DNA of 64,000 nt from assembly GCF_945859705.1 (NCBI RefSeq), contig NC_079137.1, forward strand, positions 53,786,552 through 53,850,551, written 5' to 3'. Positions 1-12,803 of the stretch are shown one piece after another; the first letter of the stretch is position 1, and every line of letters starts with the position of its first letter. The position numbers were made by a program, and so were the translations under genes. The notes below the pieces were generated by a model. The model made no database searches, was not told the origin of the DNA, and saw only the letters and a list, made by a program, of their open reading frames with translations. The DNA is from Episyrphus balteatus (lineage: Eukaryota > Arthropoda > Insecta > Diptera > Syrphidae).

Positions 1-265
1 CAAGGAATGCAAAGACTGCCAAGGAATGGAAAGATTGCAAAAAGAATGCAAAGACTGCATGCAGTCCCAAAAGACTGCAATCATTTGAATGCAGTCAATT
101 GATTGGGGAAAAAAAAAGATTGCAATCATTTCATGGAAAATGATTGGTGATTGCAAAATTTGAAGTCTAAGTCTCAAGTGTAAGTCAATGAATGCAATCT
201 TTTGTTGGAATTGTGTAACTGAATGGCAATGACTGCATTCACAAAAGATTGCATTCTTTTACAAG
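1..265. repeat. Degenerate short GAYTGCA repeats
   Basis: The words GATTGCA, GACTGCA and their complements recur roughly every 10 to 30 bases from the left edge to about position 260, often preceded by AA or AAA. Spacing is irregular, so this is a degenerate short-motif cluster and not a clean tandem array. It begins at the window edge and may extend further left. No gene is seen in it. Confidence 0.5.
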
Positions 266-1498
266 CCTGGTGGAAACATAGTATAAGGGTAGTATTAAAA
301 TACTTATAACTTGGTCAATTTGGCTCCAAGAGACCTACGATTTGAACACAATATTCTTGAGGTATAAAACAATTTAACCCCTTGTAGCCCCATGTGACAT
401 TTCTGTAACAAACCGAAAAAGATTGCATAAAAGCTCTACAAACTATTTTTTTTTCTTTTGAAGCTTCTAATATTATAATCTTTAAGTATTGCTTTATCGA
501 AATAGTACTTCAAATTTCTAATAAATAGCACCAATAGTTTTTAATTGACAGTTAATGATGAAAGTTGGGCTTTTTTTGAAAATAAGCAAATTTGTATAAA
601 AACTACGAAATTCAGAAAAAAAATAGTTTTTGTTAGTAAACCCCACGGGGTTTTATTTTTGGATTTTAGGAAAGTGCTTAAAAATTAATATTAGATAGTT
701 TTTTGCTTGAATTTTTGAATTTTTATATAAAAATAAATTATTTAAACTTTTTTTTTACTCCCAAAATATCGAAATAACTAAGTAAATAATGACTTTATTG
801 AATTTTTAAAAAATACGTGTTTTATTAAAGATAAAGGCCAATCGATTGACTTATTAATTTTTAAATTTACGACCTTGGGTTACAAAAGGTTAATGCAAAT
901 AAAAAAAAAAACTGGGTTTCCCGGCAAAAAAGTAGGATTCAGTTTTTTTGTTATTCTTAGGAACTTTAATATTTATTAGAATGAAGTCTTTAGTATTTGA
1001 CTAAAAACTACTAGGTCATTAACTAATGGTATAATTATGTCCATAATATTGCAAAATTTTATACAAAATCAATTAAAAAACGTAAACATTTTTTTTTTTC
1101 AAAATTTCATCTTTAAAACTTAATTTCTCAAAATCTATTTGGTGAAACAACTTAAGTCAAAAAATTAAACAAAGAATAGATTACTAACTTTAATATAGCA
1201 CAGAATTGTACGTGCATTTTCTGATTTTTGATATTTTTTTTCTTCCGGCTAATCCAGGAGTAAGAGGGTTAGCACTTAAGTGGCTTTTACTGTAACAAGA
1301 AAATGAAAATTTTTCCTTCCGAATAACTTTTTGGTCATTTGGTACCTATTTGATGTGGGAAATGTGCCTAAATATTTTTGGCCAGGTTTTAGACCACTGT
1401 GGGTCGTTAAAATTTTCTGCTTGTTTAGTCAGTCGTATGGTACTTCACTTTATTTCTAACAGTTATTGCTGTTTTTTTTTGCCAATCCGTCTCTTGTG
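266..1498. other. AT-rich stretch with no recognised feature
   Basis: Homopolymer A and T runs dominate. No open frame with protein-like composition, no paired inverted ends and no tandem array were seen here. Confidence 0.5.
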
Positions 1499-1535
1499 CC
1501 CCCCCCCCCAGAAAAAAATCCTGGATCCGCCCCTG
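1499..1535 (-). mobile_element. Isolated hAT-like transposon end remnant
   Basis: Read on the minus strand, this begins CAGGGGCGGATCCAGGATTT and runs into a homopolymer of G. CAGGG-type termini with a GGATCC core followed by poly-G are typical of hAT-superfamily ends that are scattered in many animal genomes and give spurious peptides containing GADPGFFSGGG. No matching second end was found nearby, so this is a solitary end or a remnant. Family assignment rests on recall of that motif and was not checked by a search. Confidence 0.45.
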
Positions 1536-3355
1536 TACGACCCATTCGTGAAACAATTGCATACTTACAAGGCAACCCTAAAAATGTTACTAGAAAACGG
1601 AGGGGAGTCTTTTCTATGTGTGGTATCAAGTAACTCACTATTTTCCATTCATCCACTGATAGGGTGCTGGGCTGGTATCGTGGGATCAATTCTGAAAGCT
1701 AAATTGTAACTTTTGTCTAAATTCTCTAGTCAAACGATTTCTTCCAGATCATCGTTCAGAAAAACTGTTTCAAAATTGAATTGCTTTTAGCAGCCATACT
1801 CAGAACAGTACCCCAAGTAATGTTGTAAACAACATAAATCACTGCATTGAAAGTTTATATAATCCATGCCATAGTTTTCATTTCATAAAAAAAAAAAAAA
1901 ATTGGACCTAATTTTTTCAGGATTCTTATTCATTTTTGAAGACTGTTTTGTTACGATAACCTTAAACTTCTTAAGAATGTTTACATCAATAGCAGTCAAA
2001 TTCTAATTATACACTAGGCACTTGAAAGTTCTTCTCCTTAATCAATAATAATCCCAATTGTATTTCTCATCCACTAAAAATAACAAACTCTTGAATCTGC
2101 AGAAAAGAACATTCACTTTATATAGAACTCTCATAGAATGTCTACAAGGAATTAAATGAGACCTAAGACAAACCTACCAAAAAACAAAAACAAAAAACCG
2201 AAAAACTCAACCTTTTTCTATAGTTTCACGTATTCCCAAAGTGATTCAAATGGGCATATATAGCGAATAGGATGGTGGATAACTGATAGAAAAATAAACT
2301 ATATATGCCTCGATCCCACATAACCATCATATTGCAGTAGTGAAATAGCGGCAATCCCTCTGGTCCATTTCAGCTACATTGAGTTGGGAATAAACCATCG
2401 TTAGAGAGATATACTCTGGCTGTGAGTGTTGTAGACTCTGTGTTGTAGAGGGAAAAAAGCTACACCAATTTAGGTTCACTGATGGCAATTCTAGCGCAGA
2501 AATGAACGAACGAACAAACCAACCATTCAACCAACCAAACCCAACGAACACCATCAGGACGAGAGAATCGATTTATACCTTTACCTTCCTCTACAACTCC
2601 TACTATGTTACTGACAAAAGATAACAAAGGAAGTTCATAAATCATGACGAACAATTCAATGTTTTTTTTTTTCTATTTTTATTTTTGTTCGTTTCTTCTT
2701 TCATTTTGTTATTTCTTGTTGTATAGTTTGTTTCTTTTTTTTCTATTTATTTTTTTTGAATTTTAGTTGAGTTAGAAAACGTGTTTCAATAGATACCTGG
2801 GGTTTTGTGAATAGTTTGCAATATTTATTTGTTTTATATATTCTTTGCGACAAATATAGGGACATGTGTGTGGTTTTGATAGATGATGTTTACTTATATT
2901 CTCACAAAGACTCGAAAAAAAAAATGTCAGAAAATTTAGGGCTTTCCTGCAAAATTTTGCTTTATGGAGAAAATAATTGGTTTTAGCGAAAAATATAAAA
3001 GATATTTACAAAGCTTTCCTATTTTTAGTTAATTGCTTTGAGCTTAGGTCTGTTATTTTTTTTTTAACTAATTTTTTTTTCCAAGTACCTATCTTGTTCA
3101 CTATAATATAAGGAGAAAATAAAAAATTATAGAAACATTTTTTTTTTTCGAGTAGGTAATATATTTTTTGAAAATTAGTTGATGAATTTTCCAAAAAAAA
3201 AAAAATTTTTTTAGGCGTTGGTCAACATTTCCTTAAAAATGACATACCTACAGGTTTTTGAAAAAAAAAAAAAAAAAATTGAAAATTTTTATGTGTACTA
3301 TGCATATGCAGGGTTGTAAAAATATATCAATTAAAAAAAAAAAATGCATTTGAAA
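1536..3355. other. AT-rich stretch with no recognised feature
   Basis: Long A and T runs are frequent between about 2,670 and 3,350. Open frames of 60 to 75 codons occur but have no recognisable domain and no codon structure beyond what base composition gives. Confidence 0.5.
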
Positions 3356-3359
3356 TTAA

Positions 3360-4880
3360 ACCTATAAATTGTTTGCAACAAATATAAACCATTTTTAAAT
3401 TTTTACAATGCGCAAAAAGTATAAAAATAATGTATTGAAAACAATCATTTTCATCAAAAAAAGCAAAAAAAAAAATAGAATTTTTATCTTCTCACGTCAT
3501 TAATTCCATTTTTTTCCCTAACAACGAACCTATAAAACATTTTATACAAGCTTATTTTCAAAATATATCAATCAGGTCTATGAGACATCTACAAAAAGAG
3601 CTAGAATTTTTTGAACTCGATCAAATTTCATTAAAAAAGCAAAAAAAAACATTTATTTTTATGTTCTCAGGCAATAGAATAAATTTTTTTTGTTTGACAA
3701 CCTATGAAAAATATGTACCATGTGAAAGCTTATTATTTCACCTTTAATATGAAGTATCAATCTCATTTCAAAGATGTCTACAAGAGAAGTTAGAATGTTT
3801 TAAAGTCAACCATGTCGAATTTCCAGACTGAGATTACGGTACTACCCACACTAGTGGCTGTTCGGGGGGCAACAGATCTCCACTGGTGTTTTGAGGTTTT
3901 TCGCAAGTTTCTTGATTTAACATTGTGTAGCTTGTAGTTAGTCTACCGTTATGTGTGATATACCAAATGAAAGGTAATTGTGTCCGGATGCTCATGAAAG
4001 TTTAATAAAATTTCTATCTGCTCTTGGTCAAAAGTTATAACCTGTTGAATTCTAAAATTTTATTTTACCGTTATCTCAAAATTGTGTTTACGTAAATGAT
4101 TGAAACTTCGCACTCATATAGTCGTGGTCATGGTCTATCATTACTTTATATACTTTATCTATTAAAGAAAAAAAGATAAAAATAAAAAAAGATGAAAATT
4201 GGTTAAAAACGGTCAAAAAACGTGTTTTTTAAAAACTTGTTTCTTCCGTTATCCAGTCAAAACTCACTAAACGATAAGAAACTGTACGATGCATAAAGCC
4301 AAAATCTACATGTCCTATAAGTTTGAGATTTTTTGAACGCTCCAAAAAAAGCTAAAAATCAAAAAGCCTATTTTTTTTCTCTCATCTTTCACCTGGCATC
4401 TTTAGAATTGTCAAAAAAAATGTCCTTTACCCAAAATCATCATTTTGTCATAGTCCTAACACGTGTACAACGTTCAAACAAAACATTATAGCTTAGTTTC
4501 AAAATATTTTAAAATTTCTTCTTAAATGCAGTTATCCTTAAATTATTCTCATCTATCTATAACAAAAACAAACAATTCTCTACGACTTCGCGTTTAGATT
4601 TTAGTCCAAATTTCATCTTTCCGTTTTACCCCTGTTTACCCTATTAAATGACGGAATTTTTAAAAATCCTTCATTTGTATTAAGCTTTAAGTTATTATCT
4701 TTCAAATAAGCTATAGAAGATTTTTGTATCTCTAATAGTTTATTTTTAATTTTGAATTGAAATTTTTTGCCGCACTGCGAAAGTGCTAGAGTTTAACGTT
4801 AGAAAATGGCGTCACTTTTTTGTGGTTGCTGCCATGGTTCATCGATTTATAAGACATTATTACGTCAAAAAAAGTTCAAT
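3360..4880 (+). repeat. Dispersed repeat family C, copy 1
   Basis: The block shares long ordered similarity with 27,370-28,742 and, in reverse, with 30,183-32,240 and 34,205-34,915. Landmarks are a CTGAGATTACGGT segment near 3,830, an ATCTCCAC(T/A)(G/A)GTGTTTTGAGG segment near 3,875, TATGTGTGATA near 3,950, and a conserved right end with GGCGTCACTTTTT and GCTGCCATGGTTCATCG near 4,808-4,845. The left third contains two degenerate copies of a monomer of about 180 bp (AATTTTTTGAACTCGATC and AAGCTTATT words). No open frame spans it. It is an old non-coding element of unknown class. The exact ends are not certain, because no target duplication was found. Confidence 0.6.
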
Positions 4881-7800
4881 GCAAAATGTGTGCATTAAAT
4901 ATTTTATTTTTAATACTCCTCTAATTTCATACAATTTTTCAAATTGTGAACATTTGACGCTTGGAAACATTAATATATTATTCAGACTTAACTTTTGGTT
5001 AATTTTTAGTCTTTGAACAAAAGAGATTGGTGAATTTTTTCCTAATGAAGAAAGCAAAGTAAAAAAATAATTTGTTTTGCACCTTGATGGTTGTGACTTA
5101 AGGGTTACGATATATCTTATGGCAATCATTTTTTCTAGGTGGCATCCTTACTTTTAAAAAACTATTGTGTAACTAACCCAATAATAATAATTTGGTACTA
5201 TTTGTCTCGTAAAAAAAAATTTTATTTGATTAAATTTTCTTAAAATGATAAGGATTTTATAAAACTATAAATCCTCTATGAAAAAAGGCATTAAATTGAT
5301 AAAAAATACCAAAAATTTTTATTTTTGTCAGCTTACTTTGTGCTAACATTTTAAATATTGACAAGGCTTCCATTCAGATTCCCATAGATTGTTATATTGG
5401 CTATAGGGCTAGTTGCTAAAAACAACACCCCCATTATATGTGTACCTATTTGATTTTTTTTATGTTTGTGTCCTTTTTAACAATAATTATTGCACAAATA
5501 ATTTAAAAAAAAAAAAAAAAAAAGTACGTATACACCATAGTGACCAATAAAACTATCTACTTTCTTTGTTCACCAATGACTAATAAAATAACAAGAATAG
5601 TTTATTTTAACATACTTTTTGGCACAACAGATAGAGAAAGAGGATATAAAAACAAACTTTACGAGGGTCTTACTTCCGGCAATTTATTATTAAGCTCTAT
5701 CCCAGTCAACATATATACACAATTAAATACAAGAATTTGTCTTTAAAAAGTTCTTTTCTTCTTATTGTTTTGTTGTTATGTTATGTTGATATTCTCCTTC
5801 TAGTTATTTATGAATAATAAAGATCGACAAAACAAAAGATATTCACCGTAGGCCATAGGCAGTAAATATACAGATTCTTTTCTCCAATTCGCATATAAAT
5901 TGTATAAAATATTCGAATACCTCTCATATAAATGTATTAAAAGTTACATGTTTTTATGCGACGACACAATATTGTAATAGATTTGACTTATCCTCCGTGT
6001 ATAGCCATTTTTATTGTTTGTCATTTGTATGGATTAAAAGCCAGCTTGAAGGCAATAGGCACAGTACACAAATAAAATAAACATTCCTATTGTTATTTTA
6101 CTATAATAAACTGAACAACCTACTTAGACATTTTTTGTGTGCTAAAGGTCTAAAGGAGGAGAAGAAAAAAATCAATCCATGTCGATGCCGATTCAAAGAG
6201 ATCCTAAAAATCTTTCTATTCTTCTTCTTCTCGACTTCTAAGTGTATAATTCATGTTGTCTCCTGATTCTTTAGCGCTGTAATCTGGAATTCTCTATTTT
6301 GTGACTTGTTTGCAAAAATCTCTCTCGAGAATTTACGTCTCTTGGTATAAAGTTTGGCGATAAATCAACGAAGAATAAACAACCATTTGCGCAAATAATT
6401 TGTTTTTCTTTTTCACTCGCACTGCTTTCTAGTTGCTGCTAGCTGGCTTGGCTGGCTTCGAAGCGAATGATATCAAGCAAAACAAGAAATTACGGATTGA
6501 AGTTTACCTTTCGATAGAGAATTGACTACTTGAAAGTTTGTCTGAATGGTTGAGGGTTTTTCTGCTTCTCTTCAACGAGTATACAGTAGTTTGTGGGGGG
6601 GGATGGATAACGGGGATGGTGCCTATCTCTATTTTGAATGAATGTTTATGTGTGTGGTATCCCGTTCCTGTTCATGTCCCGATTCGTGTAAGCAATGCAG
6701 ATTGCTGGAAAACATTTGTATAGCAATGGGAAACTCTTCTATACTTTCTTTTTCTATTTTATGTTTTTTTATTGGATGTAGATTTATTTTTCTAAAGAAA
6801 ACTTGCAAACGACACAGCAGCGAGAGAAACGTAAATAAAGAAATGCGGAAACTGTGTATATTTTCTTTTCTTCTTCTATTTTTTTTTTTTTTTTTTGCAT
6901 TTGAAGGATTGAAGAAGTATAGCGAAGTCAACTTTTGAGTTGATGTGATTTCTTCCGTGATGGTAATGCTTAAAAGTTGAAGCTCATGAAATGTTAACCT
7001 TAACATTTTCTATGGAGTCCTTGATTGGAACATCTGTTTGTGCAACTTACCATTAAGCCTTGATTTTCTTTTTCTTTTTTTTTTTTGTTGAAAATATTAT
7101 ATTTTGAGTGACAAAAAGTATCATCGTTAGGAGAGATGAAAGAAAGAATTCCGTTTTTTTACTCGCGAAAGAGCTTGAAGTTATGTACATTCTTCTTAAC
7201 ATGAATCTATTATTATTTGTTTGTATAGGTGTAACTACTGTCAATTTGTTTAAGATTTTCTTGAATTTGATTTGAAAACTATTTTAAAAGTTTAATAAGA
7301 TTGTTGAGTATACTTAATACTGATAAATCGTATTTATTGGAAGTCAAGTTTTATTTACATTTTTCTGATAAAAAATCTTTTAAATATTACAGAAGTGTAA
7401 AAAAATTTAAACTTTGAATAATAGAAAACTACTTTTTGTGACAAATCACCACGTAAACATAGGGTTACGTCACCTCTACATAGTGGACGAGTTTTTCAAA
7501 GGTAGATGGAAACGAAAAGGTATCTTGGCATATTCAATGGAAAAAATCTGGAAAAGATATCTGAACTCATGAAAAGCTCAATGTGGCAATGCTACAAATA
7601 ACTACGCATTAATCGTTTAGAATGCCTAGGAAACGAGAACGAGATGGCAATTTAGATAAAAAACAACATCACGCTCTTCAAAGAATGAAACAATAAAGTA
7701 TTCTCATCTAAAATTGTTATTTGATGTTTTTTTTAAATTGCCTAGTTCATAAACCACTTATTACTGTTAAAACATATTTTGTAATAAAGTACGAGTATTT

Positions 7801-8061
7801 TCAAATTTTCTAAACAAAAAAAATTAAAATAGTTCATGACGATTTCGGCTAGTGAGCGCATAACCAATTTTATTTGGTATCATTTTTTTTAATGAATTTA
7901 TTTTTATTTGGAACAAATATATTTTTTAACTCCAATTGCATTTTATTTTCATTACATTAATATTTTTACAACCCTGGATCTAAGTCTCTACTTGCTAGGA
8001 CCGATTTAATTTTTTATGTTCCCATACAAAATATCAATGAATTGCATTTTTTAGGTACATA
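4881..8061. other. AT-rich stretch with no recognised gene
   Basis: Nothing is clearly supported. The part from about 6,120 to 6,720 has a more even base composition and fewer homopolymers than its surroundings, with a G7 run near 6,596. It could hold a regulatory element or untranslated exon, but no splice-bounded frame is evident. Open frames here are shorter than 130 codons and built from low-complexity sequence. Confidence 0.4.
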
Positions 8062-8063
8062 TA

Positions 8064-9129
8064 CACTGCGCGTCACTTGAATAGAAACAACATTTTTTGT
8101 TTAGAAAATAGCGATTGGCGCTTTGGTGAGGTAACTTGGTAGATTTTTGGTTTTGCAAGAGCTTCTACCATTATTTCTTTGTAAAAGTTTGCATCTTTTT
8201 TCGAAGCTTGAAGCTTCAATTTTGTTATTGCACATCTTAAAAACAAAGCGTATTACTATAACACATTTTAGTGCCCTTTGGTGGCGATGCGATAAAAGTT
8301 ATTCTTTCATAAACCAATGAAATAGGACTAATAATAAAGCGGTCCATCTGAGTTGGTATGTTTTCCTTTGGAAAACCACTCTTCACTTCTATTCAGTTCG
8401 AATGCAACTATAAAATAGTTAACTTTTTTGTAATCTTAGTAGAACTTAAAATGTTGTTATTTTGCATTTTTAGGCTTTTTTATGTTGTGCACCTTTTATA
8501 AATTCTATGATGGAACAAACCAACACATTATCATCGCACTAACACCACGTTTTTGACCGATTTTAGCGGCAAAGTGAAGGAAATTGCAGCTAGTTTTTAA
8601 ATTATTTTTTTCTCTGCTCTTGATTTGAGACCCAAATGTCTGTCTTATTTTTTTATTCAATCACTAGTTTACGATATGTTAAAAATATTCTTATCCAAAT
8701 TTGGCAAATTTTCCAATATCTTTCGCGATTTTGCATAGTGCAAGTGCATTTCCAATGTTAGCTGCTATTTATGCATTTTCTGTGGTGCCTATTGGTAGCT
8801 CGTAGCCCATAATTGGTATATATAATAATGTTATAGTGATTTACTAAAACTAGTGTGGTCCATGATTTTTTATCATTTTTATCTAATTTAAGAGCTTGTT
8901 TCTATTCAAGTGACGCAAAAAAAAAACACTGTTTTTTGTGAAGTTATTCGACAAAACGCAACTAGTAGCCATACGGTTTCTGTTTTAGGTTTTTTGTTTT
9001 TACAAAATTGTTTGTTAAAAGTTCCTCTTTGAAAATGCAAAACCAAAACTCTACTAAGTTACCTCATTAAATTGCCAATCGCTATTTTCTAAAGAAAAAA
9101 TGTTGTTTCTATTCAAGTAACGCGCAGTG
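8064..9129. mobile_element. Tc1/mariner-like non-autonomous transposon
   Basis: A 1,066-bp unit with inverted ends of about 93 bp (8,064-8,156 and 9,037-9,129). Both termini read CACTGCGCGT(C/T)ACTTGAA inward and both are flanked by TA (8,062-8,063 and 9,130-9,131). A TA target duplication with long inverted ends is the signature of the Tc1/mariner superfamily. Full-length relatives usually carry a transposase of about 340 residues in 1.3 to 1.7 kb; here no long open frame remains, so the copy is a MITE-like or decayed derivative. A third copy of the terminal sequence, TTGTTTCTATTCAAGTGACG, lies inside at 8,891-8,912 in the orientation of the right end, suggesting end duplication or an internal rearrangement. 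Confidence 0.85.
8891..8912 (-). repeat. Internal copy of the Tc1-like terminal sequence
   Basis: This matches the right inverted end of the enclosing element over about 21 bases, then diverges into poly-A and CACTG instead of continuing to the TA-flanked terminus. Confidence 0.7.
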
Positions 9130-9131
9130 TA

Positions 9132-12100
9132 CAGTACATACATTCGGTGGAATTGTAAAAATTTGTGAAAAAAACTCCAAAACTGTAAAATTAAATTCTG
9201 CATTATACCTAAGAATTCCGCAAAAAATTATTTAAGATTTGTTTAGACAATTTCAACCAAAATTTATATGGGTACAAACACGTTTAAATAATTGTTATAT
9301 AAACATTAAAAAAAATACAACACTTTTTTGGACTTTTAAAAATTGTTTCAAGTTTTTTTTTTTTTTTTTTTGAAAAACCTATTTTTTGAAAACGGTCTGA
9401 TAAATTTTATAGAAATTTCGTTTGTGTGTGTTGAATAATATTTTCTCAAAAATGGCATGCCTACCATCTTTTGTTTTGAAAAATGATATAAAATTTGTAT
9501 ATGTATAAAAAAAATATTATTTAAAAAACGGCTCTAAAGATTTTCAATTTTTTTTTTTCAAAAGATTTCCTTTTTAAACAATGGTTCAAATGAGATTCTT
9601 ATTTTGTTTACAGAGTTATTTAAATCAGTGTTTAATTAATTTTAAAAACAGATTATATTTTTTTTTACATAAGTTACTTTTGAAATTCTTAAAAAAATCA
9701 AATTATGTATAACTTTTATTATATCTATTTTTATTAAAATATAAATAACTTTAAGCAAATATTTTCTATTTATACAAAAGAAATTATTAATTAATACTTG
9801 AAATTTTATTTTTTTTATACTTTTCTTTTCAAATACCTACTACTACTTGCTAACTGCCTTTTAATTAATCATTTAATCAAAAAATTTAGAGCCTTTTTTG
9901 AAAAGTCGTTTTTTTTAGGCTTTAGTTCAAGATAAAAATAGGCTAATAGATCAGAGAAACAAGCATACGATGGGACCCAATTTTTCTTATTTTCTATCTC
10001 TATTTAATTTTTCCCTACCATTTTAAGAAATGGATATAAATCAATTTAAAAATTAAGAAGGTGGAAATGGTGGAGGATGAATACGCCAAGGGACAAGAAA
10101 GTACATACAAGTGTCCTGTTATTATTTTGTGTGATTAATTAACGAGTTCCCATCGAATTTGACTTTACTTTAATACATGGTTACATGGTATATTAATCAT
10201 AAGCCAATATTAATTAAAAATTCAATAGGATATTGGAATAATCCAGACATCTTGTTAACTTCTCAGACTAAGAACCTCATGAATTTTAAAACTTAATTTA
10301 AAAAATATTAACCTTTCTTTCAAAATTGAATTAAAATTATATATTATACACAATTAAAGAAATGATTTCCAAAGATGAAAAATAAAAAAAAAAACTGATA
10401 ATTGTTAGTGAAATTGAAATGAACTCCCTTCTCAAAAATACTTTCGAAACAATCTTTTATATAATTCTTCCGGAAAATGAAATTTCCCAATAAAAGCGAT
10501 TAAACAGTCTTTTGGCATTATAATGACAACTCATGATGATGATGACAATTTCAGAAAGTCACTTTATAAAGAAATTTTGGTCTTTGCTGGCGGTGGGTGT
10601 AAATAATAAATGAAAGTGAATAATATTGATTGCAATGAAATTCCTTAAATTTATTAAAATCACGTAGTATGTAATTGGATTTTCGTTTCTCCAATGATGG
10701 CGTCATCTGGATTGGCCAATTGCAACACCTCCCCCAAAAAAAAGAAGTGACATCCAGGACTATTTTATATAGAGACTCCATATCTGACGTGTTTCTCTTT
10801 CTTTTAGAATTTTTGAAGTTTCCTCGAAGATTACCATCCAATTAGGATTCCTTTTCTTTTTCTTTTTTTGCTTTCTTCTTTTTTTTTGATTTTTTTTCCA
10901 AAGAAGTGAATCAAGAGTTTGATTTGATTTGAGTAATTAAGGTATAAGCTGAAATATTCAATTTGTTCGGAGAAATTGCTCTTATGTGAACTTTTAATTG
11001 GTCAATGGACATTTTAGATAATAGGCTATAATCAATTTCTGGATTTAGCCAAAGTAGTGGTACCAGTAATTACATTCATTGGAATAACCTTTTTCTGTCA
11101 AAAAAGATTGACTAAAAGTTAAAAAGATTCAACACAAATCTCAACTTTTCAATCTTTTCTTAGAATAGTCTGTCCAAATAGCAACCTCTTTCAATATTTT
11201 TTTTGTCTTCTTTCATTAAAATAGACCCATTTCTGGCAAAAAGTTCAATTCAACTGACGAAACAAAAAAAAAAAAAAAAAAAAAAACACCCACACAAGTA
11301 TAATACAAATTTATAATCCATTCACCCTTTATAATAATCGTATAAAATTTAAGAAGGCACATAAAGCAAACCCTTTTTGCTTTGTACCTCGAATACCTGC
11401 GGAAAACCCTCTCATCGAGTGGGTATAAATGGTCAAATTAAAATAACAAAATCACTGGTTCCGCTAGACTCTCGCACAAAGTGTTTCAATACCCTTTTTT
11501 TAATTGAAAAAATTATAAAAACACATTTTAATATTTTCGCAACCATAATTGATTTTATGTTTTTTTTTTCTTTTTTTTTTTTAATATTTTCATTTGAATA
11601 AAAAAAGAGTTTTTATACAACTGCGAACCTTTCTATAAAAATGCAACCCAACATTATAGTCATATAAAAAAAAAGTGGACGGGTCGTCAAAAAAAAAATA
11701 TATAGAATCCCGCCTTTGACCTCCCTTTCAGTCTCTCTCACGTCTTTGTTTCTGTTTTAACCAGAATTATAATTTTTTTTTAATTAGTTTCCTTTTCAAA
11801 ATCATCAGAGCCCTTTCCAGTGCGGCAGAGCCTCCTCCAAAAAATAAAGACTCTAGCAAACTCTGGAAACTGGGAAACATTGAGGAGAGAGAGGTTGACA
11901 ACACAAGGATAATTTTAATGAAATTCATCGCTTGGCATCACCAACAATTTTGTTAAATTCAATCAGTCGTTGGTGCTTAGCTGAAGGATTACATGACGTA
12001 AATAGCATTAAGTGTATTTTATGTTTGGCAGATGAAAGAGGTTATAATTGGACTTAAAAAAAAAACTCTCTTTCTGTCTTCTCTCAAAGAGCTTATGGTT

Positions 12101-12640
12101 TTTTTTAATTCAATTTTTTTGTTTGTGTATAGAAATGTAAATAATGTTTTCGTATTATGAGTTTTTTTTTGTATTTATTTCTTGAGTTTATTAAATGGGT
12201 GTGGATTGAAGGAAATAGATTTTAAGAAAAAAAAAAAAAAATAAAAGAAACTTTGTGTAAATTCAATTAAATTTTTTTGAATTAAAAAAATATTCATGAT
12301 GAAAATAGGAACAAGAATGAAGGAAAAATCATTCAGGCTGTTTTTAATATTTGCCACGTATATAATAATTCTTGAGTTTATGACGGATTTCCATCACTTA
12401 AAATATAATTTTTTAAAATTAAAACAAACAAAATGAAACTAATATATTCATGGGCAATATTAAAATTAATGACTAAAATAATATAATTTTTATAATGAAT
12501 TCACTTCTTAAAATTTCTGGAATGGAAAAAAAATTATTTAAAAATTTGGTTAACATTAATTTTTGATGCTAAAAATATCAATTATTCTCTGCTTCTCCTT
12601 TTATAAGAAATTTTGAAAACTGTTAAAATGATGGATTAAA
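9132..12640. other. AT-rich stretch with no recognised gene
   Basis: Only homopolymer-rich sequence is visible, with long A or T runs at 9,353-9,371, 11,264-11,286 and 11,562-11,582. The part from about 11,700 to 12,000 has more even composition, but no supported feature was found. Confidence 0.45.
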
Positions 12641-12644
12641 TAAA

Positions 12645-12740
12645 ATAAAATGCACTATTGGATAGCATGTACTTGTTCTTATGTTAAAAATAGCTCTTAA
12701 CTTGAAGCTTTTTATGAAAAAGAAAAAAAAAAATTAGGGA
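12645..12740 (-). repeat. Diverged fragment of family B end
   Basis: The start (AAAATGCAC, then a TTGTTCTTA match to the family word TTGCTCTTA, then a TTTTTAT segment) follows the same order as the low-coordinate terminus of family B, but with many substitutions. It lies directly before a better copy, so it may be an older insertion or a partial duplication of that end. Confidence 0.4.
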
Positions 12741-12803
12741 AAATTATAATTTGTTTTTTTTTTTTTTTAAAGCATTTTGGTCTAGCAATGATGAACCGAT
12801 TCA

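Noticed and set aside
1456..1689. 77-codon minus-strand frame with GADPGFFSGGGG
   Set aside because: The peptide comes from a hAT-like end remnant and a homopolymer run, not from a gene.
5524..5550. Possible shared terminus between 5,524 (GTACGTATACACCATAGTGAC) region and 46,993
   Set aside because: About 20 bases are similar to the segment near 46,993 with several mismatches and no extension, so it is too short to call a repeat family.
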